DNA of 64,000 nucleotides, taken from NCBI RefSeq assembly GCF_000620165.1, contig NZ_JHVN01000001.1, forward strand, positions 124,001 to 188,000, given 5' to 3'. The notes under the pieces are model-generated. The model saw only the letters and a program-made list of their open reading frames with translations, did no database searches and was not told where the DNA came from. A program made the translations under genes and the position numbers. This document shows positions 7,893 through 17,579 of this stretch, piece by piece; the first letter of the stretch is position 1, and every line of letters starts with the position of its first letter. Origin of the DNA: Anoxybacillus tepidamans PS2 (GTDB taxonomy: Bacteria; Bacillota; Bacilli; Bacillales; Anoxybacillaceae).

Positions 7893-8525
7893 TTAAAACC
7901 CATGCAAAAATGGATTTGTATCCATTTCAGCACCAATTGTCGTCTCCGGTCCATGCCCCGGCAACACGACCGTTTCTTCCGGCAATACAAGCAAACGTTC
8001 ATGGATGCTCTGCATCAGTTCTTTGTAATTTCCGCCAGGCAAATCGGTGCGCCCGATGCTTCCGGCAAACAATACATCGCCGGAGAAAACAGCGGCAACT
8101 TCCGGGCAGTAATACGAAATGCTTCCGGGCGAGTGTCCAGGCGTCTGTAGCAGCTCAAATGTAAACTCCCCTATTGTCAAAGCGGTTTCTCCTCGTAAGC
8201 AATGAGGTTCGGCTGCCACTTTCACTTGCTCTCCCATAAAATACGCAGACCCATTTAATTCTGGATTGGAAAGCCATTCTTTTTCTTTTTCGTGTACATA
8301 TACCGGAATCGACCATTTGGCTACAACGTCGTTAATAGCGCCAATATGGTCAAAATGCGCATGTGTCAATAAAACGGCCAACGGCTTCCATCCTTTTGCT
8401 TCAATGTAATTGATCAGTTTTTGTCCTTCGCTTCCAGGATCAAAAATCACGCACGTTCCATCGCGATGCGTTAGTATGTAAGCGTTTGTTTGCAATGGCC
8501 CGAGCGGAATGCGCTCCCACTTCAT
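7893..8525 (-). CDS. yqgX: MBL-fold metallo-hydrolase YqgX (glyoxalase II-like)
   Basis: 210 residues from the ATG at 8525, preceded by GGAGG at good spacing (the frame extends ten residues further upstream). The metal site HAHFDH is near residue 53, followed by GHSPGS, FSGDVLF and the final GHGPETT histidine, the full ligand set of the metallo-beta-lactamase fold. YqgX-like proteins resemble hydroxyacylglutathione hydrolases and are thought to act on thioesters; the substrate here is not shown. Confidence 0.88.
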   Translation of the reverse strand: MKWERIPLGPLQTNAYILTHRDGTCVIFDPGSEGQKLINYIEAKGWKPLAVLLTHAHFDHIGAINDVVAKWSIPVYVHEKEKEWLSNPELNGSAYFMGEQVKVAAEPHCLRGETALTIGEFTFELLQTPGHSPGSISYYCPEVAAVFSGDVLFAGSIGRTDLPGGNYKELMQSIHERLLVLPEETVVLPGHGPETTIGAEMDTNPFLHGF

Positions 8526-8607
8526 AAATATCCCTCCATTCTTTATATCCATCATTTTACTCGACCCGCTTATTTGTTACAATATAAAGAAAAAAGAAGG
8601 GAATAAT

Positions 8608-9033
8608 ATGATTAAACGATACGCCGTTTCACTTTACGAACAAGCAGGGGAAAGCAGCTTCATCGTTGACCAAGACGAAGAATGGGTCATTGTCTCCGAG
8701 GTTCCTGGACATATAGATGATTATGAACCATTAATCGAAATCGAAAAGCCAGCCGTTACAGCTATTTTTACCGATTACGGCTTTGTATCCTCTTCGGGCC
8801 ATTTTTATCTTTTCGAGCCGCTTGTCACCGCTTTTTCGATCACCGATGGCGATCCAATTGAGATTGAGATGTTTCTCCTTCAGCTCGAAGAATATATCAT
8901 CGCTCGAGAAAAAACTGAGCCGATGACTTATTGGATCGGGAAGCAACATGAAGAACTGCTTACAAAAGTCGCGTCAGCTTATCATGTTGCCATCGACATT
9001 TTCGACCTCGACAAATGTGGAAAAAACGATTAA
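8608..9033 (+). CDS. Hypothetical acidic cytoplasmic protein
   Basis: 141 residues from ATG 8608 with an AAGGG ribosome site. It is markedly acidic (DQDEEWVI, EIEKPAVTA, EIEMFLLQLEEYI) with no signal peptide, membrane segment or recognisable catalytic motif. It is divergent from yqgX and precedes yqgW on the same strand. I do not recognise the family and assign no function. Confidence 0.7.
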   Translation: MIKRYAVSLYEQAGESSFIVDQDEEWVIVSEVPGHIDDYEPLIEIEKPAVTAIFTDYGFVSSSGHFYLFEPLVTAFSITDGDPIEIEMFLLQLEEYIIAREKTEPMTYWIGKQHEELLTKVASAYHVAIDIFDLDKCGKND

Positions 9034-9094
9034 AATGTAAAGAGATTCTTCATTTTTTACATATAGTTTTATTGGCGAAAAGGGGGTAAGTATA

Positions 9095-9271
9095 ATGGGA
9101 TTAGTCATTATTTTTGCGTTAGTAACATTGTTAGCGCTTTACGGCATTGTGCGTTCGCTGCGTGAAAAAAATATACTTGCATTATTATTCGGTTTAGGAA
9201 CAGCGGCTGTATTTGGCTGGTTTACGATTATGACGGTTCTGCATCACGGATTTCCAACAGGCACACACTAA
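9095..9271 (+). CDS. yqgW: DUF2759 family membrane protein YqgW
   Basis: 58 residues (MGLVIIFALVTLLALYGIVR..., ending HHGFPTGTH) with two transmembrane segments (about 2-20 and 28-50) separated by a short charged loop. An AAAGGGGG ribosome site precedes ATG 9095. It fits the DUF2759/YqgW family by size, topology and position next to yqgV. Function unknown. Confidence 0.8.
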   Translation: MGLVIIFALVTLLALYGIVRSLREKNILALLFGLGTAAVFGWFTIMTVLHHGFPTGTH

Positions 9272-9301
9272 AACAAGAGGCTTAATAAGCCTCTTGTTTT
9301 A
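9272..9301. terminator. Bidirectional terminator between yqgW and yqgV
   Basis: AAACAAGAGGCTT-AAT-AAGCCTCTTGTTT stem immediately after the yqgW stop, with T-rich flanks on both strands; it overlaps the 3' end of yqgV. Confidence 0.85.
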
Positions 9302-9605
9302 ATTTTTCTTGTACACTTGTCACTTTTTCAGCCATGCTCCGCTTTTTATCGCGGCGGTCGTCGATGCGGATATTCGTAGCTACCCGTTGAATTCCTTGGG
9401 CAAACGGGACTTCATGTATCGCTTGAATCACTTCAAACAATACCGGAAGTTCTCCTTCAATAATTGTGCTCATTGGCGTCAGCATAAAATCAATTTTTCC
9501 CTCTTCTTTATACGCTGCTAGCACCTTTTGAATTTCCGCCACATATTCGCTTACACTTGGGCCGGCTGTGCCGATCGGAATTACGGTTACGTCTACAATT
9601 GCCAT
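9282..9605 (-). CDS. yqgV: Thiamine-binding (MTH1187/YkoF-like) family protein YqgV
   Basis: 107 residues, PF01910 type. It shows the family pattern: MAIVDVTVIPIGT at the N terminus, FMLTPMSTIIEGE in the centre and a basic tail. Family members form ferredoxin-like tetramers and some bind thiamine; a regulatory or storage role is inferred, not demonstrated. It follows yqgT on the same strand by 60 bp. Confidence 0.85.
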   Translation of the reverse strand: MAIVDVTVIPIGTAGPSVSEYVAEIQKVLAAYKEEGKIDFMLTPMSTIIEGELPVLFEVIQAIHEVPFAQGIQRVATNIRIDDRRDKKRSMAEKVTSVQEKLKQEAY

Positions 9606-9665
9606 ATCTTAACTCCCTCTATAAGTCATTTTCTTTTCTATTATAATCTGAGCCATTACGTTTCC

Positions 9666-10832
9666 TCAACTCATAGACAATAATGCAAGGATGATGTCTA
9701 ACGTATTTTCATAAATTTCCTCAAACTGTTCAAGCGGCAGCGGATTCGTTCCTTCTCCTAACTCAACGGTATAACCTGGACGTTTCCACGTTTGAATAAA
9801 CCAATCTCGGTAGCCGGCATGGCTATCAATGTAACGAATCGCTTGATAGTTGCTTGCTTTCGCCATTTCGTTCACAATCGATTCCGATTCTTCTGGTTCA
9901 AATCCCTCGTATCCCCAATAAATTTCCTTCCCTTGCGTATGAAATGCCACAACTGTTGCAAAATCGCTCTGCTCCGTTAGGGCCGCCATCGCCTTCGTTT
10001 CCGGTTCTGTAAGCGGATGGAAACCTGGAAAATCGCGCGGCGCAGGCGCCTTCGGAATTTTTCTTTCTTGTTCCACTTCCCATTTAGCTGGAAACTGATT
10101 GTTTAAATCGATGCCGCGAATATTTGCTTTCCACTGTGAAAAATCAAGGCTTCCCCCGTTGATGCGAAGCGCTTCGCTCCCATATGGTTCGACGTTTGGC
10201 GGACCGTTCAGCACTAAGTTCACACCATCGGGATTGACCATCGGCACGATGGATAAAGTGACTTTTCTATAATAATCCATCAAACAATGGCCGCGCAGAG
10301 AATTTTCATTCGTTAATGCTAGCACGTATTCGTTAATGAACGCCATGAGAGCCGCAGTTGTAATCCATTCATTAGCGTGGAACGAGCCGTTTAAATGAAT
10401 TTTTTTCGGACCGCTTCCGATTGTTAATTCAATCAACGGCAATCCTAATACGCTCGTTCCAATCACTCTTTGCTTTATAAATGGATAATAGGTGCACAAG
10501 TCATCTAGATCTTGTTTCATCGTGGCGAAATCGTAATTTTTTTTGCCGTCAACAATCGCTGTTTCGATGCGACGTGGAATTCGCAATAGAAGGCGGTCAT
10601 CATTCATTCGCTCAAGCGCTGCGGCTGGAAGCGAAACAGATTGTGCGATTTGTTCAAGCGTTTCGCTTGCTTGACCGTGGTAAGCCACCACATCATAGCC
10701 GGGAATGCGGATGATTTCATCTTCATACAGTCTATCATTTACATGTGGATTCGCGTCTTTCATTAATTCATACGGAACAGAAAACCATCGGCTATACACA
10801 TCTAGTGTATCGCCTTGCTGTGCACGGATCAT
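9666..10832 (-). CDS. yqgT: Gamma-D-glutamyl-L-diamino acid endopeptidase, M14 family, with LysM-like N terminus
   Basis: 388 residues. The first ~95 residues contain two LysM-like repeats (MIRAQQGDTLDVYSRW, QASETLEQIAQSVSLP), and a zinc carboxypeptidase A-type domain follows. Zinc ligands are H152 and E155 (FHANEW) and a later histidine in VAFHTQG; the catalytic glutamate fits TVELGEG. The family cleaves the gamma-D-Glu-diamino acid bond of peptidoglycan peptides. No export signal is visible, as in the related endopeptidase I of spore formers. A GGGGG-rich site precedes the ATG. Confidence 0.88.
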   Translation of the reverse strand: MIRAQQGDTLDVYSRWFSVPYELMKDANPHVNDRLYEDEIIRIPGYDVVAYHGQASETLEQIAQSVSLPAAALERMNDDRLLLRIPRRIETAIVDGKKNYDFATMKQDLDDLCTYYPFIKQRVIGTSVLGLPLIELTIGSGPKKIHLNGSFHANEWITTAALMAFINEYVLALTNENSLRGHCLMDYYRKVTLSIVPMVNPDGVNLVLNGPPNVEPYGSEALRINGGSLDFSQWKANIRGIDLNNQFPAKWEVEQERKIPKAPAPRDFPGFHPLTEPETKAMAALTEQSDFATVVAFHTQGKEIYWGYEGFEPEESESIVNEMAKASNYQAIRYIDSHAGYRDWFIQTWKRPGYTVELGEGTNPLPLEQFEEIYENTLDIILALLSMS

Positions 10833-10896
10833 TACGTATAGCCCCCTTTTTCCTTTTTCTCTTCAACATATGAAATAGTACGAGAAAAATGAACAA

Positions 10897-10942
10897 TAAA
10901 ATAGGCTCCGCAGGATTCCTATCCTACAGAGCCTATTTTTTC
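10897..10942. terminator. Terminator of the LtaS-type gene
   Basis: AAAATAGGCTC and GAGCCTATTTT arms around a 20-base loop that itself contains a small GGAT/ATCC helix, followed by T runs on both strands. It overlaps the stop codon of the LtaS-type gene. Confidence 0.8.
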
Positions 10943-12813
10943 GTTGTTCTATCGTTCTGTACGTTTTTTTGATTATAAAAACGCAATAAGTCGCCATATA
11001 CAATTTTGTCGGAATAGTCAAGCTCTTGCTTGGCCTTCTCCATATACGGCTCGCAATATGATACATTCGTTTTGCTCCCTGTCCGTTTGTCGTAACAAAC
11101 GTTGTCTTTGTAGACATAGTCTTTCGTTACAAAACTGCCATCGCGCAACACGACAAAATCCAGTTTGTCTTTCGCAAACAAGTCCTGGCCAAAATGAATA
11201 TCGTTTTTCGTATCAATCCCTAATAAATGAAGCAGCGTCGGTTTTACATCGATTTGTCCCGCGACTTTCGAAATGATTTTTGGGTGCCGATCTGTTACTC
11301 CCGGAATATGAATAATCAACGGAACACGCTGCAATTGCACATGGTCGAACGGAGTAATTTCCGCTTTTCCTAAATATTGCGCCATTGCCTCATTATGATT
11401 ATCGGAAATTCCATAATGGTCGCCGTATAAAATAATAATCGAATTTTGATACAGCCCTTCTTTTTTCAGCAACTCAATAAATGTTTTTAGCGATTCATCC
11501 ATATAGCGGACCGTTGGAAAATAGCGGTTCACTGTACGGTCGTCTGACGTATACTCCGGCACCATCCGATCTTCTTCGCCGAGCTCGAACGGAAAATGGT
11601 TTGTTAACGTAATTAATTTTGTATAGAACGGTTGCGGCAGCTTCTTTAAATACGGGATCGACTGTTCAAAGAAATGCTTGTCTTTTAGCCCCCAACCGAC
11701 GGAATTCTCGTCGGTTACATTGAAGTCATCGAGCGAAAAATAACGATCATATCCTAGTGATCGATACATCACATCGCGATTCCAAAAGCTTTTATTGTTA
11801 GCATGGAATACAGCCGTATAATATCCTTCGTTTTTTAAAATTTCCGGTGTTGCATGATACTCGTTCGTCGCATGAGTAAAAAATACCGCGCCACGCCCTA
11901 ACGGATAAAGCGAGTTTTCAATTAAAAATTCCGCGTCCGACGTTTTTCCTTGGCCCGTTTGATGATACAAATTTTCAAAATAATAGCTTTTCTTAATAAA
12001 ATCATTTAAAAAAGGAGTAATTTCTTGACCATTCACCTTATTATTAATGACGAAGCTTTGCAGCGATTCCATCGAAACGACGATGACATTTCGCTTTTTG
12101 GCGATGCCAAACAACTGTTGATTTGGTGCCTTTTCGTTGGCGCGAACGTAGTTTTCAATCTCCGAAAGCTCGCTGCTGTCAGCCAGTGCCCGTTGTGCTT
12201 TCGTTTTCGACTGCAAAACGGCATCATAAATTAAATAATTATACATCCCAATATTTTTTACTAACATCTTTCGGTCAAAAGTTCTCGTCAATAGTTCAGG
12301 CCGCTCCCCTTCGGCCAAACCAAGATTCAGCAAGGCGATGGCCGTAAACGCTAAGAAATATGCCGAGCGCTCCTTTTTCAATACCGATTCAAACGACACG
12401 AACGGCGATTTTTTCCACACAAGCCACGCAAAAAGCGCTATGTCAACAAACATGAGTAAGTCCGCAAAGTGAAACAATTCAAACGCGCTGTTCCCTAAAT
12501 CGCCCATGTTGCTCGTTTGAAACAATACCGGTAGCGTAATAAAATCATTAAAAAACCGGTAAAACATCACATTGATATACAATAAAACGGTGACGAAAAA
12601 GCTCATCGCCACTATGTAACGGTTGCGCCATTTCTCCCTCATAAATAAAGAAAACCCGAAAATAAGCAAGAGAAAACTCAACGGGTTGATAAACAATATA
12701 AACTCTTGCATCCACGACTCAATTTCTATATCAAAACTCGTCTTATAAACAATATATGTTTTCAACCACAACAACAAAATCGCAAGAAACAAAAAACGCT
12801 GCCTTCTAACCAT
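10933..12813 (-). CDS. Lipoteichoic acid synthase family protein (LtaS/YqgS type)
   Basis: 626 residues from ATG 12813, with AAAGGA nine bases upstream; the frame begins three codons earlier with a TTG. Five N-terminal membrane segments (within residues 1-190) precede a large extracytoplasmic sulfatase-fold domain. The catalytic threonine fits [12 protein letters not shown] (about residue 300), and metal ligands fit [20 protein letters not shown] and related motifs. LtaS enzymes polymerise glycerol phosphate from phosphatidylglycerol. B. subtilis has four paralogues (LtaS, YfnI, YqgS, YvgJ); synteny suggests YqgS, but I cannot separate synthase from primase. Confidence 0.88.
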   Translation of the reverse strand: MVRRQRFLFLAILLLWLKTYIVYKTSFDIEIESWMQEFILFINPLSFLLLIFGFSLFMREKWRNRYIVAMSFFVTVLLYINVMFYRFFNDFITLPVLFQTSNMGDLGNSAFELFHFADLLMFVDIALFAWLVWKKSPFVSFESVLKKERSAYFLAFTAIALLNLGLAEGERPELLTRTFDRKMLVKNIGMYNYLIYDAVLQSKTKAQRALADSSELSEIENYVRANEKAPNQQLFGIAKKRNVIVVSMESLQSFVINNKVNGQEITPFLNDFIKKSYYFENLYHQTGQGKTSDAEFLIENSLYPLGRGAVFFTHATNEYHATPEILKNEGYYTAVFHANNKSFWNRDVMYRSLGYDRYFSLDDFNVTDENSVGWGLKDKHFFEQSIPYLKKLPQPFYTKLITLTNHFPFELGEEDRMVPEYTSDDRTVNRYFPTVRYMDESLKTFIELLKKEGLYQNSIIILYGDHYGISDNHNEAMAQYLGKAEITPFDHVQLQRVPLIIHIPGVTDRHPKIISKVAGQIDVKPTLLHLLGIDTKNDIHFGQDLFAKDKLDFVVLRDGSFVTKDYVYKDNVCYDKRTGSKTNVSYCEPYMEKAKQELDYSDKIVYGDLLRFYNQKNVQNDRTTKK

Positions 12814-13015
12814 TTCATACAATCCTTTCCTTCACTTATGGAATCTCTGTTTTTCCATAAATTAGGATATAATCCTACTTACCACCATCTATCTTAATAT
12901 CCTTTTTACAAAAAGGCAATTTTTTTTAAACATTTATATGCTATATTTTATAGACGTCTGAAATAAAAAAAGGTTACAAAAAAATAGAAGGCACCTCGGC
13001 CCCCTTTTAGAGCGA

Positions 13016-14494
13016 TCACTTTCTCTCCTCATCTAGTGAATCATCTTTTTGGCGATTGGCAGTATGATCTAAAAACTGCTGCACCATTTCAACGGATTTT
13101 GTCTTATCGTAGCCGTTATAAAAGCTGACAGCAAATTTAACTGGATCCCCAAAGAAAAAACGTTCATACAGCGTTTGCCGTGTACCAAAGGCGCTCATCG
13201 TCATATCCCATGCCAGCCGGAACAATTGCACTCGTTCTTCGGCAGGCAAAGTGGCCGCCTGCAAATATCGATCTAAATCGGAACGAATCGCAGAAGAAAA
13301 GTCGCTCTCTGTAGGCAAGCAAACAAGACCGCTGGCGCCGAGAAGTTGAACAATTTCTGTGAAGCGTGGATATATGCGCGGATACAAAAAGGCAGCGGCA
13401 GAAAGCGGTGCAAGATCGGGAACCATCGTACCGCGGGCGTCTAGCTTCGCCTCCTTTTCCGATGCGTAAAGCAAAGCTTTTAACGCCTCTAGAGCAGCGG
13501 CAATTTCGCTCGCTTTTTCTTTTACGTGTTGGTATTCCCCTATTTGAATCGCCTCGATTAGCAAGTGGACAACTCCTAAAAAATATTCCGTCTTCACAAC
13601 GCGGCGGGCAAGCACTTGATGCAAGAGCATCGCTGATAAATGACTTTCCGCATACAAATCTTTCGCAATCCAAGCATTTTTATATAAAAACACTCTCTCC
13701 CACGGCACTAAAACGTTGTCAAATACGACGATCGCATCGACTTCCTCAAAGCGGGAGCTAAGCGGATCGTTAAAGGCAGAATCGCCGGCGAACGATTGAC
13801 GGCACACAAACTTCAAACCAGGAGTGTTAGAAGGGATCGAAAACGCATAGACATACTCATCGCCAATATAATTGCCCCCAGCCGGCAAAACAAGCAATTC
13901 GTCGGTGATACCGCCCTGAGTGGCCAATAGACGCGCACCGTGCACAATAATCCCGTCTGTTGTTTCCCGCACGACTTTCGCTGCAATGATTTCCTTGTCA
14001 TCTTCGAAATAGCAAAGGGAACGATTCACCTGCGGATTGATAAACGTATGAGTAAACGACCAGTCATGCTTCATGGCTCTCTCATATAAACTGTGCAAAT
14101 GTTCGGCATATTCGGGCTGTTGCTGCCCGAAAAAATCGGCAGCAGAAGAAAGCGCCATCACAGCTGTATTCATATAATCGGGGGAGCGCCCCATCATGCC
14201 CGCGCTTATTTTCGCCCATTCTTGAAATGCCAAACGACGATGTTCCAAATCCTCTCTCGTCGTTGGCCGTAAAAACGATGCGCCCGCAAGTTCCCCGCTT
14301 GACGTCCGAAATGTAAGAATATGCTGCTTGTCTTTGCAATGCTGCATATCGTACAGTTTCGCCTGACTGCGCATCACTCCAGAGAAAGCAGGATGTTCAG
14401 ATATTTTTCCCTTTACTCGTTCTCCTTCAACCCAGACGTTCGCTTGCTGCCGATCAATTCTATCCATATACTCGCGCCCAGTAATAATCCCCAT
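13016..14494 (-). CDS. 4-hydroxyphenylacetate 3-monooxygenase-type oxygenase (HpaB family)
   Basis: 492 residues from the ATG at 14494 behind AGAGGAGGAATCAAG. The acyl-CoA dehydrogenase-like fold of the HpaB family is recognisable: GREYMDRID at the start, FRTSSGELAGASFLRPTT, THTFINPQVNR, DGIIVHGARLLAT and a central FDNVLVPWERVF segment. Such enzymes hydroxylate phenols with FADH2 supplied by a separate reductase; no reductase gene is nearby. An in-frame TTG at 14593 with a good GGGAGG site could give a 33-residue extension, though the internal start looks stronger. Substrate not determined. Confidence 0.85.
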   Translation of the reverse strand: MGIITGREYMDRIDRQQANVWVEGERVKGKISEHPAFSGVMRSQAKLYDMQHCKDKQHILTFRTSSGELAGASFLRPTTREDLEHRRLAFQEWAKISAGMMGRSPDYMNTAVMALSSAADFFGQQQPEYAEHLHSLYERAMKHDWSFTHTFINPQVNRSLCYFEDDKEIIAAKVVRETTDGIIVHGARLLATQGGITDELLVLPAGGNYIGDEYVYAFSIPSNTPGLKFVCRQSFAGDSAFNDPLSSRFEEVDAIVVFDNVLVPWERVFLYKNAWIAKDLYAESHLSAMLLHQVLARRVVKTEYFLGVVHLLIEAIQIGEYQHVKEKASEIAAALEALKALLYASEKEAKLDARGTMVPDLAPLSAAAFLYPRIYPRFTEIVQLLGASGLVCLPTESDFSSAIRSDLDRYLQAATLPAEERVQLFRLAWDMTMSAFGTRQTLYERFFFGDPVKFAVSFYNGYDKTKSVEMVQQFLDHTANRQKDDSLDEERK

Positions 14495-14629
14495 CTTGAT
14501 TCCTCCTCTCTTCCCACAGCACGCAAAAGATTCACGACTATTGTATGCGCACAGCAAGATACGAGTTCCTCGATAAACGGCGATGTTTCTCAATTTTATC
14601 CTCCCTGTTATTTGAACAGAAAAAAATTA

Positions 14630-14665
14630 AAGAGACTGATCTAAAATTAACAGATCAGTCTCTTG
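14630..14665 (-). terminator. Terminator downstream of glcK
   Basis: AGAGACTGATCT and AGATCAGTCTCT arms around a nine-base loop, followed on the minus strand by TTTAATTTTTTT. It separates glcK from the HpaB-type gene. Confidence 0.88.
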
Positions 14666-14681
14666 ATCTCTTTCTCTATGA

Positions 14682-15635
14682 CTATTGTAAAAAAGCTTGT
14701 TTGGCCAACCATGCGCCGCCGATTACCCCCGCATCGTTGCCAAGCGTGGCAATAACAATGGACGCTCCTTCAGCCACCCGTGGAAACGCAAAACGTTGAA
14801 AATATTTCTTTACATGGTCGGTTAGCAAACTGCCCGCCTTCGACACGCCGCCACCGATTACAATTTTTTCAGGATTCACAACATTAGCCGCATTAGCTAG
14901 TGCCACCCCAAGATGAAATGTCACGAAATCAACAATTTCGAGCGCTAATGGGTCATTGGCTTTCGCCGCATCAAAGACGTCTTTTGCCGTCACGCTACCG
15001 GACAACATGCTTTTTGCATCCTTGTCTCTGAGCCGCTCTTTAGCGATACGCACAATTCCAGTTGCCGAGGCAATCGTTTCTAAACATCCAGTTTTTCCAC
15101 AATTGCAAGGTGCGCCCCCTTCTGGAATCGATGTCATATGCCCGATTTCACCGCCTGCCCCATTTGTCCCATGGACGATCTGACCGTTAGCGATAATACC
15201 GCCGCCAACCCCGGTGCCGAGCGTAACGCAAATTAAATTTTTCGCACCATCTCCTGCTCCCTTCCACATCTCGCCAATTGCTGCCATATTCGCATCATTG
15301 TCTACAACGACTGGAAGCGATGTTTCAATCTCCAGCAAATTTTTTAACGGGTAATTTTTCCAACCTACATTTACCGCTTCGTAAACAAGCCCCGTCTCTC
15401 CATTTACTGGTCCCGGTGCCCCCATGCCAATTCCAAGCACCTTATCTTTCGTTTGGCCATGCTCTTCTAATTTTCGATCAATCGCTTTAGCAATATCGGT
15501 GACAATATGTTTCCCTTGCTCGGTACGGTTCGTGTCAATTTCCCATTTATCAATAATCTCTCCGTATATGCTCACAAATGCCATTTTGATCGTCGTTCCG
15601 CCTAAATCAACACCTATTAGCCATTTTTCCGACAT
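14682..15635 (-). CDS. glcK: Glucokinase, ROK family
   Basis: 317 residues. Glucokinase phosphorylates glucose with ATP in the cytoplasm. Seen: the phosphate-binding [10 protein letters not shown] near residue 8, catalytic [10 protein letters not shown] near residue 111, GTGVGGGI, and the ROK zinc motif GHMT...[10 protein letters not shown] near residue 170. The length is normal. It is six bases downstream of yqgQ, the same pairing as in B. subtilis, so both are probably one transcript ending at 14630-14665. Confidence 0.95.
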   Translation of the reverse strand: MSEKWLIGVDLGGTTIKMAFVSIYGEIIDKWEIDTNRTEQGKHIVTDIAKAIDRKLEEHGQTKDKVLGIGMGAPGPVNGETGLVYEAVNVGWKNYPLKNLLEIETSLPVVVDNDANMAAIGEMWKGAGDGAKNLICVTLGTGVGGGIIANGQIVHGTNGAGGEIGHMTSIPEGGAPCNCGKTGCLETIASATGIVRIAKERLRDKDAKSMLSGSVTAKDVFDAAKANDPLALEIVDFVTFHLGVALANAANVVNPEKIVIGGGVSKAGSLLTDHVKKYFQRFAFPRVAEGASIVIATLGNDAGVIGGAWLAKQAFLQ

Positions 15636-15641
15636 ATTTGC

Positions 15642-15854
15642 TCATTCCTTCTTCATTCGTTTTTCCCGTTCCAATTGTGCCTCATGCCTTACAATCAATA
15701 AGGCCATTTGATAATCTTTCACATCGATTAATTGCGACTGGTACAGCTCCTTAAGTTCTTCTTCCATTAGTTCTAAGTCGGCCACACGGTCGCCGACGTA
15801 AATGATCGTACCAAATTTTTTCAACAGCTGCTGAACATCATAAACTGTTTTCAT
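15642..15854 (-). CDS. yqgQ: YqgQ family protein (DUF910)
   Basis: 70 residues, MKTVYDVQQLLKKFGTIIYVG with a predicted three-helix bundle and a charged tail (RHEAQLEREKRMKKE). This is the DUF910/YqgQ family, which accompanies glcK across Bacillales. Structural work on the family suggests nucleic acid binding, but no function is established. It is translated just ahead of glcK. Confidence 0.9.
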   Translation of the reverse strand: MKTVYDVQQLLKKFGTIIYVGDRVADLELMEEELKELYQSQLIDVKDYQMALLIVRHEAQLEREKRMKKE

Positions 15855-15966
15855 TTTTTCACCTACTGAGGTATCTTTTTTCTTTTTTCACACACTATAA
15901 ATGTATAAAGAAATAGAACAAACCGTCAAGGAATGAATGTAAATAGCGGCAAAAAATTCACGATAA

Positions 15967-15995
15967 AAGGCCTATCTCTTTCGCGAGATAAGCCT
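15967..15995. terminator. Terminator at the 3' end of the SpoVAF-like gene
   Basis: AAGGCCTATCTC / GAGATAAGCCTT imperfect stem with a four- to five-base loop; the T tract on the minus strand is short (TTTTATCG). Confidence 0.55.
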
Positions 15996-17453
15996 TCACC
16001 TATCAGGATCGCGCGGATGCAACACTGTCGGGCGGCGGTTTTTAAGCGGAATGGGTGAACGAACTAAAACATCGCGCATCGCCCGATAGGAAAATGGAAT
16101 AAATGGCCATAAATAAGGAACTGTAAACGACTTCATACGTGCGAGCATCAAAAGCCATAGTGTAATGCCGATAATGTAGCCGTAGACGCCAAAAAGAGCA
16201 GTGGCAATTAACAAACCGATTCGCACTAATCGGTTCGCCAGCCCCAGTTCATAACTTGGTGTCGCGAATGTTCCAATCGTCGCCATGGAAAAATAAAGAA
16301 TCACTTCGTTAGAAAAGATGCCGACTTGTACTGCGATCCCTCCGATCATCAGCGCAGCCACTAGCCCTAGCGCAGTCGCCAAAGAGGAAGGTGTGTGAAT
16401 GGCCGCCATCCTTAGCATATCTATTCCAAGCTCGATCGTAATCAATTGTGCCAATAAAGGAAGTTCTCCTTTAGTCGCTTTGCCGATAAACGCCAGTGCA
16501 TCAGGCAATCGTTCCGGCTCCTTCATTAATAAGTACCACAATGGCAGTAAAAAAATAGAGGCCCAAACAGCTAAAAAGCGGACAAACCGCAAATAGGCAC
16601 CAACGACCGGTTTATTGCGATACTCTTCCGCATGCTGCAAATGATGCCAAAATGTAGCCGGCATAATTAATACGCTCGGGGAACCATCTACCATCACTAA
16701 AACATGCCCTTCATATAAATGAACGGCTGCCGTATCAGGCCGCTCCGTATAGCGGACAACCGGATACGGGTTCCAATGCCTTCCGGAAATAAACTCCTCA
16801 AGCGTTTTTTCTCCCATCGGCAACCCATCTGTATCGATTTTGGAAATCGCTTCTTTCACGCTGTGCACAATTTCAGGGTTAGCGATATCTTCAATGTAGC
16901 AAACACAAATATCCGTCTTCGAACGTCTCCCGACTTGCATATATTCCATTCGCAATGTTCGGTCGCGAACTCTTCTTCTCGTTAGCGCCGTATTAAATAC
17001 GATTGTTTCCACAAAACCGTCGCGCGCGCCGCGAACGACCCGTTCCATATCCGGCTCTTGCGGCCCGCGAACAGGGTATGTACGCGCATCAATTAAAATC
17101 GCATAGGCGATTCCGTCGACGACCAAGGCCGTTGGACCGGCAAGTACTGCATCGACTACTCGATTTAAATCGTCCGTTTTTTCCAACTCAATGTATGGAA
17201 TATACGTTTTCAGCAATTTTTCAAGCGCATTCTCTTCAAGGGCGTCTTTAGGAAGTCTCGCAAAAAATTTCATAATGAGATGTAAAAGATCGTCCTTCAC
17301 AAATCCATCAATCATAAAAAAAGCCATTTGGCGTCCCGCATATTCCACATCTAAATGAATCACATCAAAACTTTTCCCGACACCTAGCCGTTCACGTAAA
17401 TAAGCAACGTTTTCATAAAGTGATGTAGAAACAGCCTGCTTTGTTTGCTCCAT
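15996..17453 (-). CDS. Spore germination protein, GerA/SpoVAF family
   Basis: 485 residues from ATG 17453 (AGGTG six bases upstream; an in-frame GTG lies three codons earlier). The N-terminal two thirds are the soluble GerXA domain (about 1-280), followed by membrane segments between about 290 and 450 and a basic tail ending RPTVLHPRDPDR, a tail I associate with SpoVAF. SpoVAF is linked to the spore SpoVA channel and modulates germination. The gene stands alone next to yqgQ-glcK and away from any spoVA operon, so it may be a paralogue. Confidence 0.83.
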   Translation of the reverse strand: MEQTKQAVSTSLYENVAYLRERLGVGKSFDVIHLDVEYAGRQMAFFMIDGFVKDDLLHLIMKFFARLPKDALEENALEKLLKTYIPYIELEKTDDLNRVVDAVLAGPTALVVDGIAYAILIDARTYPVRGPQEPDMERVVRGARDGFVETIVFNTALTRRRVRDRTLRMEYMQVGRRSKTDICVCYIEDIANPEIVHSVKEAISKIDTDGLPMGEKTLEEFISGRHWNPYPVVRYTERPDTAAVHLYEGHVLVMVDGSPSVLIMPATFWHHLQHAEEYRNKPVVGAYLRFVRFLAVWASIFLLPLWYLLMKEPERLPDALAFIGKATKGELPLLAQLITIELGIDMLRMAAIHTPSSLATALGLVAALMIGGIAVQVGIFSNEVILYFSMATIGTFATPSYELGLANRLVRIGLLIATALFGVYGYIIGITLWLLMLARMKSFTVPYLWPFIPFSYRAMRDVLVRSPIPLKNRRPTVLHPRDPDR

Positions 17454-17579
17454 GCTTTTCACCTGCGCGATTATCCATTTTACCTTCCATCATTGACAGT
17501 TGCATCGGAATTCATACATATTTTCCAGCCTATGAGCATACATTGGTGAAAAACTTGTCCATATGCATGGAGGAAAAGC

